Of a DNA stretch of 64,000 bases, positions 57,910 through 64,000 are shown one piece after another; within the stretch, counting starts at the first letter, position 1, and every line of letters begins with the position of its first letter. The notes beneath the pieces were generated by a model that searched no databases, was not told where the DNA came from, and was given only the letters and a program-made list of their open reading frames with translations. The stretch lies in NCBI GenBank assembly GCA_025355505.1, contig JANXZM010000109.1:1-64000 (forward strand), written 5' to 3'. Origin of the DNA: Acidobacteriaceae bacterium. Lineage in GTDB: Bacteria; Acidobacteriota; Terriglobia; Terriglobales; Acidobacteriaceae. The position numbers and the translations under genes were made by a program.

Positions 57910-59379
57910 ATGAAAGCTAATAAGCTGGTCGCAGCCGCTTTACTTCTAGGCACGGCAACCATATTCGCGACAACAGTGTTCGCCCGCACCGGGGTTCCCG
58001 ACGGCAATCCGCAGGCCGCTCCGGCAGCGGCTTCGGCTTCTTCTCAGAACGCCGCTCCTCAAAACCAGGACAACGCGCCCGCCGCGCAACCCTCGACCAC
58101 GACCACCTCTGCATCGGGTCAGAGCGTTACTCCGGGTGCTGCTCCGCTGCGCGTGATGGTGGGCAAGTCGCTTCTGATTAACACCACGGAAAGGCTGAAG
58201 CGCGTCTCGGTTACCGACCCCACCGTGGCGGATGCGCTGGTGGTCACGCCAACGCAAGTCCTGGTCAATGGACTCGCTCCGGGCGAGGTTTCACTGCTGA
58301 TCTGGGACGAACTGGAGCGCTCTCGCAGCTTCGATCTTCGGGTGGATGTGGATATCACTGCGGCTTCGGAAGAAATGCATCGCCTTTTTCCGGAGGAGCA
58401 GATCAACGTGACGCCTTCGCGTTCGGCGATTGTTCTCTCGGGTCACGTAACTACTGAAGACGTCTCCAAGCACGCAGGCGCGCTGGCCTCGGCGTATTCC
58501 AAGAATGTCGTCAACGTGCTGACCTTCGGCCCAGTCGGGGCGGATGAAGTCCTTCTGGAAGTGAAGTTTGCTGAGGTGGATCGCACGGCTCTGACCCAAC
58601 TCGGCGTGAATCTGTTTTCCACCGGCGCTGGAAACACCCTCTCCGGCATCACTACCGGCCAGTTTGGCGGGACCAAGATCGGGGAGCTTTCCGATTCGAC
58701 AGCAGGCTCGGGCCCGCTTACCAGTACGACGACGATAAATGACTTACTCAACATGTATTTCTTTAACCCTCAGATTCATCTGGGCGCAGTGATCAAGGCT
58801 CTGCAGGCGCGAAATCTATTGCAGATACTGGCCGAGCCCAACCTGATCGCGGTCAACGGCAAGGAAGCCAGCTTTCTGGCCGGAGGAGAATTTCCGTTCC
58901 CTGTGGTGCAACCCGGTGCAGGCGGAATCTCAACCGTCACAATTCAGTTTCGCGAGTTTGGCGTACGGCTAAAATTCACCCCGGTCATTCAGCCGAACGG
59001 CAACATCCACCTGCACGTCGTTCCCGAGGTGAGCACGCTGGATTTCGCTAACTCCGTCACCGTTTCCGGAACCACTATACCCGCCATTAGTACGCGCAAG
59101 GCGGACACTGAATTTGAATTGCAGGATGGCCAGAGCTTCGTCATAGCGGGCTTGATGGATAACCGGGTCACGGATATTAACAACAAAGTTCCATGGCTGG
59201 GCGATGTCCCGATCCTGGGCAATTTCTTCAAAAGCAAGAGCGCGCAAAAGAGCAACTCGGAGTTGATGGTACTGTGCACGGTGCGCCGGATTTCGCCGAC
59301 TACCCAGGCGCCTAAGGGCCCGGCGAACCCGGTGCCGTATCTGGATCAGGGCAAGTTCGACGCCAAGAAGCCCCAGTAG
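57910..59379 (+). CDS. cpaC: Tad/Flp pilus outer-membrane secretin CpaC (RcpA)
   Basis: Start at ATG 57910, which opens with a signal peptide (MKANKLVAAALLLGTATIFA); the frame runs back to 57814 but upstream residues are unrelated. Then a 60-residue Ala/Gln/Pro spacer, BON/N0-like LRVMVGKSLLINTTERLKRV and VLVNGLAPGEVSLLIWDELE, BON (NVTPSRSAIVLSGHVTTED) and the secretin core EVKFAEVDRTALTQLGVNLF, ILAEPNLIAVNGKEASFLAG, GEFPFPVVQPGAGG, TRKADTEFELQDGQSFVIAG. Gated pore for pilus exit. It overlaps the end of cpaB by frame only. Confidence 0.95.
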   Translation: MKANKLVAAALLLGTATIFATTVFARTGVPDGNPQAAPAAASASSQNAAPQNQDNAPAAQPSTTTTSASGQSVTPGAAPLRVMVGKSLLINTTERLKRVSVTDPTVADALVVTPTQVLVNGLAPGEVSLLIWDELERSRSFDLRVDVDITAASEEMHRLFPEEQINVTPSRSAIVLSGHVTTEDVSKHAGALASAYSKNVVNVLTFGPVGADEVLLEVKFAEVDRTALTQLGVNLFSTGAGNTLSGITTGQFGGTKIGELSDSTAGSGPLTSTTTINDLLNMYFFNPQIHLGAVIKALQARNLLQILAEPNLIAVNGKEASFLAGGEFPFPVVQPGAGGISTVTIQFREFGVRLKFTPVIQPNGNIHLHVVPEVSTLDFANSVTVSGTTIPAISTRKADTEFELQDGQSFVIAGLMDNRVTDINNKVPWLGDVPILGNFFKSKSAQKSNSELMVLCTVRRISPTTQAPKGPANPVPYLDQGKFDAKKPQ

Positions 59380-59445
59380 CAGGGCACCGGCTAACAAGCG
59401 GCGGCGAAAGTTGGAAGCTTTAGAGAGGGCGGTGGGGAACCAGTC

Positions 59446-60618
59446 ATGCCGGAATTGTCAGTAGCCGTATTCGCCACGGACAATGACCAGCGCGCTGTGC
59501 TTCAGGTTCTGGTGGATGGCACCAGCGTTGCCCGCACCGTGTGCAGCAACCCGACCATGCCTGTGACTGCCAGCGACCCGGTCATCCGCAGAACGCAAGC
59601 CTTTGCTCCCGACGTGGTTCTGGTGGATATCGCCGCCGATGGCATCACTTCGGCGCTGCGTGCCGTGGAGTTGCTGCATCAGGAACTTCCCGATTCAGCC
59701 GTGTTCGCCGTCGGCCCCATGACCCAACCCCAGCTGATTGTCAGTGCCATGCGGGCGGGTGTGCGTGAATACATTGAGCGCCCCACCACCACCACCGATC
59801 TGCTGGAAGCTTTCGTCCGCCTAACCGCAACTCGCCGCAAGACCGGGCGCGAAAGTTCACGGGGAAAAGTGTTCACGATCGTGAACGCCAAAGGCGGCAG
59901 CGGTGCTACCACCGTAGCCGTCAATCTGGCTCTTGCCCTGCAGTCGATTCACCACAGCACGGCGCTGGTGGATTTGGCGCCGCTCGGTCACTGCGCCTTG
60001 CATCTCAATCTCAAGCCGACGTTTACCGTCTCGGACGCCATAACGAATCTGCACCGCCTGGACTCGTCCCTGCTCGACAGCTTCATGGCTCGTCACGATC
60101 GCGGCTTGCAGGTACTGGCCGGCGCTGCGAATCCCACGGCTATCGAGCCCTCCGCTTCCGAGTTTGCCCGCCTGTTTGACACCATGGTTGGCTTGTTTCA
60201 CTACATCGTCGTGGACGCTTCCTCCCGTCTCGACAGCGCCACTCGTCTGGTCTGCAATCTGTCGGAGAAAATTCTGCTCATCGCCCACGCCGATGTCGCT
60301 TCCCTGTGGAGCGCCGGAAGAGTGGCCCAGTATCTAGGCGAGAGCGGCTCTCGGGACCGCTTTGCATTGGTATTGAACCGTTATCGCAAGGTGGCTGGCT
60401 TCAATGAAGCTGACACCGAAGCTGCCATTGGATCGCCGGTGCTCTGGCGGATTCCCAATCAGTACTTCGCGGTGTCCACCGCGATCGATCGCGGCGTTCC
60501 CTTGATGCAGCAGGGGAATACCGAAATTGCCCGCTCCATTTCCGGCTTGGCTGCATACTTGACCAAGGACGATCTGGACGTGAAACGCACCGCCTGGTCG
60601 TTGTTTAAGACGGTATAG
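59446..60618 (+). CDS. cpaE: Tad assembly ATPase-like protein CpaE/TadZ
   Basis: 390 aa; ATG 59446, weak SD. Residues ~1-125 are an atypical receiver (VVLVDIAADGITSALRAVEL) with a D-x-A site. Residues ~140-380 are a MinD/ParA-type domain: deviant Walker A KGGSGATTVAVN, where Ala replaces the usual Lys before TT but the signature Lys in KGG stays, as is normal for CpaE/TadZ. Then ALVDLAPLGHCALHL, YIVVDASSRLDSATR and LVLNRY. It positions the Tad machine at a pole or focus. Confidence 0.93.
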   Translation: MPELSVAVFATDNDQRAVLQVLVDGTSVARTVCSNPTMPVTASDPVIRRTQAFAPDVVLVDIAADGITSALRAVELLHQELPDSAVFAVGPMTQPQLIVSAMRAGVREYIERPTTTTDLLEAFVRLTATRRKTGRESSRGKVFTIVNAKGGSGATTVAVNLALALQSIHHSTALVDLAPLGHCALHLNLKPTFTVSDAITNLHRLDSSLLDSFMARHDRGLQVLAGAANPTAIEPSASEFARLFDTMVGLFHYIVVDASSRLDSATRLVCNLSEKILLIAHADVASLWSAGRVAQYLGESGSRDRFALVLNRYRKVAGFNEADTEAAIGSPVLWRIPNQYFAVSTAIDRGVPLMQQGNTEIARSISGLAAYLTKDDLDVKRTAWSLFKTV

Positions 60619-60620
60619 TA

Positions 60621-60693
60621 ATTCATTGAGTCATTCAATCATTGAGGGATTGCTTCAATGACTCAATAACTCAATGCTTCAATGACTCAATAA
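60621..60693 (+). repeat. Direct and inverted repeats in the cpaF leader
   Basis: CTTCAATGACTCAATAA occurs twice (60653-60669 and 60677-60693), 24 bp apart. ATTGAGTCATT at 60625-60635 is the exact complement of AATGACTCAAT inside each copy, so an 11-bp stem can form with either, the second ending 3 nt before the cpaF ATG. No SD is visible in this leader. Confidence 0.65.
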
Positions 60694-60694
60694 T

Positions 60695-61990
60695 ATGGCC
60701 AATCTGCAAGCATTCGAACGGAGCGAGTACCAGCAGGTCAAGGCGGACTTGCACCGCAAAATCCTCGATCGCCTCGACTTGGAAAAACTTGGCCGCTCCA
60801 CCGGAGACTCGGCGCGCGAAGAAGTTCTAATCCTCATCCGCAGTTCGGTAAACAGCGAGGCGGTTCCTCTCAGTTTCGCCGAGCGCGAGCAGTTGTCGCG
60901 GGAAATCCTCGACGAAATTTTCGGCCTGGGCCCACTCGAGCAGCTCCTCAAAGATCCCACCATTTCCGACATTCTCGTCAACCGCTTCGACCGCGTATAC
61001 GTCGAACGCGCCGGCAAGCTTGAAATTACCGGCCTATCGTTCAAGGACAACCAGCACCTAATGCAGATCATCGACCGCATCGTGTCCCGCATCGGGCGGC
61101 GCGTCGATGAGTCTTCCCCAATGGTCGATGCCCGCCTGCAGGATGGCTCTCGCGTCAACGCCATCATTCCCCCTCTGGCGCTCGATGGAGCGTGTCTCTC
61201 GATCCGTCGCTTTGGCCGGGATCCAATCACCGCGCGCAACATGCTCGACAACAAGACCTTGACCGAGTCCATGCTGGACCTGCTCTCGGCCATGGTCAAG
61301 GGCCGCCTGAATTTGATCATCTCAGGGGGAACGGGCGCCGGCAAGACGACGGTTCTCAACGTCCTTTCCGGATACATACCGAATTCGGAGCGCATCGTAA
61401 CCATCGAAGACGCGGCCGAATTGCAGCTCAAGCAGGAACATGTGGTCCGTCTGGAGACCCGCCCTCCCAACATCGAGGGCAAAGGCTCGATCCGCATGCG
61501 CCAGCTTGTCATCAACAGCCTGCGTATGCGTCCCGACCGCATTGTGGTGGGCGAGGTGCGCGGCGAAGAAGCGTTCGACATGCTGCAAGCCATGAATACC
61601 GGCCACGAAGGTTCGCTCACCACCGTACACGCCAACTCCCCGCGCGACGCCCTGTCCCGCATCGAAAATATGGTTTCCATGGCCAACCTGAACATTCCTG
61701 AGCGCGCGATTCGCCATCAGATCGCGAACGCTGTCCACGCCGTAGTCCAGGTCGCGCGTCTTTCCGACGGCTCGCGCAAGCTGATCACGGTGTCCGAGGT
61801 CACCGGCATGGACGGAGACATGATCACGCTGCAGGACGTTTTCATTTTTGAGCGCACCGGCGTTGACGAAAGCGGCAAGGTGCGCGGCGTTTTCCGTTCC
61901 ACCGGCCTCCCGTCATATTTCGCTGAGCGCCTGGCCACCGCCGGTTGCCGCCTGAGTCCCACGCTCTTCGAGTCTCGGATGGAGGTGTAG
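60695..61990 (+). CDS. cpaF: Tad secretion/pilus ATPase CpaF (TadA)
   Basis: 431 aa; ATG 60695. N-terminal domain with [20 protein letters not shown] and [20 protein letters not shown]; ATPase core with [13 protein letters not shown] (Walker A, from ~residue 210), [47 protein letters not shown] (Walker B), [14 protein letters not shown] and RIENMVSMA. Hexameric motor for Flp pilus extension and possibly retraction. Its leader carries unusual repeats and lacks an SD, hinting at translational control. tadB starts 3 nt after its stop. Confidence 0.97.
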   Translation: MANLQAFERSEYQQVKADLHRKILDRLDLEKLGRSTGDSAREEVLILIRSSVNSEAVPLSFAEREQLSREILDEIFGLGPLEQLLKDPTISDILVNRFDRVYVERAGKLEITGLSFKDNQHLMQIIDRIVSRIGRRVDESSPMVDARLQDGSRVNAIIPPLALDGACLSIRRFGRDPITARNMLDNKTLTESMLDLLSAMVKGRLNLIISGGTGAGKTTVLNVLSGYIPNSERIVTIEDAAELQLKQEHVVRLETRPPNIEGKGSIRMRQLVINSLRMRPDRIVVGEVRGEEAFDMLQAMNTGHEGSLTTVHANSPRDALSRIENMVSMANLNIPERAIRHQIANAVHAVVQVARLSDGSRKLITVSEVTGMDGDMITLQDVFIFERTGVDESGKVRGVFRSTGLPSYFAERLATAGCRLSPTLFESRMEV

Positions 61991-61993
61991 CGG

Positions 61994-62959
61994 ATGGTGT
62001 TCGTTATCGCCTTGCTGGTATTTGTGGTGGTCACTCTGGCGGTCTTTGCCGCCATGTCTTTGTTTGATCAGCGCAAGGCCCAGGCTCGCGTTCTCCGCGA
62101 TCGCCTCTCCACCGTTCAGAAGCCAGAAGGACAACCGGCGCCGGACATGGCTCTTCTGCGCGACGAATTGCTAAGCCGCATACCGGCATTCGATACCTTT
62201 CTACGCCGTTCTGAGCGCGTCTCACTTCTGCAAAAAATGCTGGCTCAGGGGAACGTGAATGTTCGCGCCGGAAACTTTCTGATGCTTTGCGCAGTCTCGG
62301 CTTTGGTATTCGCCGTCATCGCTTTCATCGCCGGCGGCAACCTGCTGTTTGGCTGGACTGGCGCTCTGCTCGGTTTTTTTATCCCCTACGCCTATGCCTC
62401 GCATATGCGGACCAAGCGCTTCCAGAAATTTGAGGAGAAGTTTCCCGAGGCCATCGATACGCTCGCCCGCGCCGTTCGCGCCGGACACGCCTTTACCACC
62501 GCCCTCGAAATGATTGCCAACGAAGTATCCGAACCCGTTGCCGGAGAATTCCGCCAGCTCTACGAGGAACAGAAATTCGGGCTCCCGGTGCGTGACGCCC
62601 TGCTCAACCTGGCCGACCGCATTCCTCTGGTCGACATCAAGTTCTTTGTGACGGCGGTGATGTTGCAGCGCGAAACCGGCGGCAACCTCGCCGAGATTCT
62701 GGATAACCTCTCCTACGTCATCCGCGAACGCTTTAAAATTCTGCGCCAGGTCCGCGTCCACACCGCTCAAGGACGCCTCACCATGGTCCTGCTCATGGCG
62801 CTGCCGCCCACCATTGTGTTGACCATGCAACTGCTCAACCCGGGTTTTATTCGTCCGCTTTTCACCGACCCGATCGGACACGCTTTGATCGTCGGTGGCA
62901 TCACTTTGCAGACGTTAGGCTATTTTTTCATTCGCACAATTATCAGGATTCAGGTCTGA
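61994..62959 (+). CDS. tadB: Tad inner-membrane platform protein TadB
   Basis: 321 aa; ATG 61994. An N-terminal TM, then ~60 soluble residues, a TM pair (LMLCAVSALVFAVIAFIAGG, LLFGWTGALLGFFIPYAYAS) and the T2SF domain KFEEKFPEAIDTLARAVRAG, HAFTTALEMIANEVSEPVAG, QRETGGNLAEILDNLSYVIR, ending in two TM helices. Partner of TadC in the platform that CpaF pushes. It sits tightly coupled between cpaF and tadC (3-nt gaps). Confidence 0.94.
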   Translation: MVFVIALLVFVVVTLAVFAAMSLFDQRKAQARVLRDRLSTVQKPEGQPAPDMALLRDELLSRIPAFDTFLRRSERVSLLQKMLAQGNVNVRAGNFLMLCAVSALVFAVIAFIAGGNLLFGWTGALLGFFIPYAYASHMRTKRFQKFEEKFPEAIDTLARAVRAGHAFTTALEMIANEVSEPVAGEFRQLYEEQKFGLPVRDALLNLADRIPLVDIKFFVTAVMLQRETGGNLAEILDNLSYVIRERFKILRQVRVHTAQGRLTMVLLMALPPTIVLTMQLLNPGFIRPLFTDPIGHALIVGGITLQTLGYFFIRTIIRIQV

Positions 62960-62962
62960 TTC

Positions 62963-63871
62963 ATGGTGCTGGCATTCTCCATTTTCGTTTTTCTCACCAT
63001 CGCGGTGATCGTGTTCGCTTTTGGAGCGGCCACGGTTGCGCCTTCGTCGGTGCTCGGATCCCGTCTGCGCGAAATCGGCTGGCAGCGCACCAAAGCCCAG
63101 GCAAAACCCGCCATGCGCGAACGCATACAGCAGGCCCTCGATCCGCTAAGCCGCGCTTTGCCGATCTCGCCCTCGGAAGTCTCGCAAACCCGCCTGTGGC
63201 TAATTCAGGCGGGATATCGCAACGCACAGCACCTCACCATCTATCGTGGTTTGCGCGTCCTGTTCGCTGCAATCGGGTTCCTCTCTGTCTTTCTCTTTAC
63301 CGGATTCGATTCGCCCATGCTTCTTCTAGGTATGCTCGCATTCGGCTTTTTTATCCCGCGATTCATCCTGAAAAAGAAGCTGAAGGAACGGCAGCGCCGG
63401 ATTCGCCTCGGCCTTCCCGATGGACTCGATTTGACGGTGATCTGCGTCGAGGCCGGCTTGTCTCTCGATCAGGCCATGATGCGAGTGGGCCAGGACCTGC
63501 GCCACGCCCACCCGGAACTGAGCGCTGAATTCCATCTCTTCGACCTCGAAACTCGCGCCGGAAAACCGCGCGTCGAGGCCCTCCGCAATCTGGCCGAGCG
63601 CACCGGAGTCGATGATGTTCGCTCCCTGGTCGGAACCCTGATTCAGACCGACCGCTTTGGAACCAGCGTTGCCCAGGCCTTGCGCGTCCATTCCGATTCC
63701 CTGCGTACCGAACGCCGCCAGCGTGCCGAAGAGCAGGCCGCTAAGACTACGGTCAAGATGATCATTCCCCTCGTTCTGTTTGTCATGCCCTCCCTGATTT
63801 TCGTCACCGTCGGGCCGGCCGTAATTCAGTTGATGCACATATTCATGCCGATGGCTGGTGGAAAACGGTGA
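62963..63871 (+). CDS. tadC: Tad inner-membrane platform protein TadC
   Basis: 302 aa; ATG 62963, 3 nt after tadB. N-terminal TM, ALPISPSEVSQTRLWLIQAG, YRNAQHLTIYRGLRVLFAAI, a TM pair, then the T2SF domain RRIRLGLPDGLDLTVICVEA, GLSLDQAMMRVGQDL and LVGTLIQTDRFGTSVAQALR, and a C-terminal TM (IIPLVLFVMPSLIFVTVGPA). Completes the TadB/TadC pair. The cluster continues past an AT-rich intergenic repeat to a new gene at the window edge. Confidence 0.94.
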   Translation: MVLAFSIFVFLTIAVIVFAFGAATVAPSSVLGSRLREIGWQRTKAQAKPAMRERIQQALDPLSRALPISPSEVSQTRLWLIQAGYRNAQHLTIYRGLRVLFAAIGFLSVFLFTGFDSPMLLLGMLAFGFFIPRFILKKKLKERQRRIRLGLPDGLDLTVICVEAGLSLDQAMMRVGQDLRHAHPELSAEFHLFDLETRAGKPRVEALRNLAERTGVDDVRSLVGTLIQTDRFGTSVAQALRVHSDSLRTERRQRAEEQAAKTTVKMIIPLVLFVMPSLIFVTVGPAVIQLMHIFMPMAGGKR

Positions 63872-63885
63872 ACCCCTAAATCCAG

Positions 63886-63974
63886 TTTGTAATTTGTAAC
63901 TTGTAATTTGAAATCCAAAAGCCGCCCGTCCCGGTCTTAAATTACAAAGTACAAATTGCCAATTACAAATTTCC
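63886..63974. repeat. AT-rich intergenic inverted repeat (GTAATTTG / CAAATTAC type)
   Basis: TTTGTAATTTGTAACTTGTAATTTGAAATCC on the left is mirrored by TTAAATTACAAAG, TACAAATTGCC and AATTACAAATTTCC on the right, around a G+C-rich centre. Composition and arrangement equal those of 8482-8566. It separates tadC from the next gene. Confidence 0.55.
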
Positions 63975-63984
63975 AGGAGTTGTC

Positions 63985-64000
63985 ATGTCCCCGCGCGGGT
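63985..64000 (+). CDS. 5' end of the next gene (partial)
   Basis: ATG at 63985 with a good SD (caggag, 63974-63979) begins M-S-P-R-G and runs off the window. Its place after tadC suggests a further tad-cluster or neighbouring gene, but five codons cannot identify it. Confidence 0.55.

Noticed and set aside
1-64000. tRNA, rRNA, CRISPR arrays, insertion sequences, known riboswitches
   Set aside because: I looked for CCA-ended cloverleaves, repeat-spacer arrays and transposase motifs and found none that I could support by eye.

Overview
The window is a G+C-rich chromosomal segment that looks like Acidobacteriota, most likely Terriglobia. This is an inference from protein style, dispersed repeat types and gene content, including a Tes/MSS-like radical SAM enzyme expected in makers of membrane-spanning lipids, the amidase-NamZ fusion, and AhbD/NirJ-like radical SAM haem enzymes. 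No rRNA, tRNA, CRISPR array, insertion sequence or prophage was recognised. Most genes are core or housekeeping, but the gaps hold a notable number of decayed genes. || Layout. 1-1904: broken genes (truncated exported protein, chimeric ORF with a lactonase pseudogene). 1996-5989: two convergent radical SAM genes. 6252-6905: relics of a YhaN-like ATPase and a RelBE module. 7045-8888: slipin, SPOR protein, ArsR regulator. 8905-13670: divergent hybrid histidine kinase and REC-HD-GYP protein. 15363-21443: cell-wall recycling block (amidase-like/NamZ fusion, second serine hydrolase, MurQ, MurA). 21585-24421: rpsO-pnp. 24735-33488: propeller protein, RNA helicase, ornithine cyclodeaminase-like enzyme, orphan nuoB, a PD-(D/E)XK-like protein and a ParD antitoxin whose toxin is cut to 21 codons. 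33700-39965: XdhC, CYTH, cytochrome c, a kinase-propeller relic, maeB. 40117-46345: Crp/Fnr regulator, haem-type radical SAM enzyme, HigBA, hemA, thrC. 46632-52712: small exported, TPR and M50 proteins, DedA, endonuclease III, FHA-GAF-PP2C phosphatase. 52784-56855: GT87-type membrane proteins. 56972-end: tad/cpa pilus operon (cpaB-cpaC-cpaE-cpaF-tadB-tadC) running off the edge. || How genes work together. NamZ, the serine hydrolases and MurQ fit release and catabolism of MurNAc, and MurA stands at the entry to new cell-wall synthesis. The Crp/Fnr protein carries the CRP-type recognition pattern R-E-x3-R. Perfect GTGA-N6-TCAC palindromes lie in front of its own gene and of the radical SAM haem gene, suggesting an autoregulated tetrapyrrole regulon next to hemA. 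The two convergent radical SAM enzymes at 1996-5989 are the best candidates for unusual chemistry, plausibly on membrane lipids. Starts given here often differ from the longest open frame; reasons are stated per gene.
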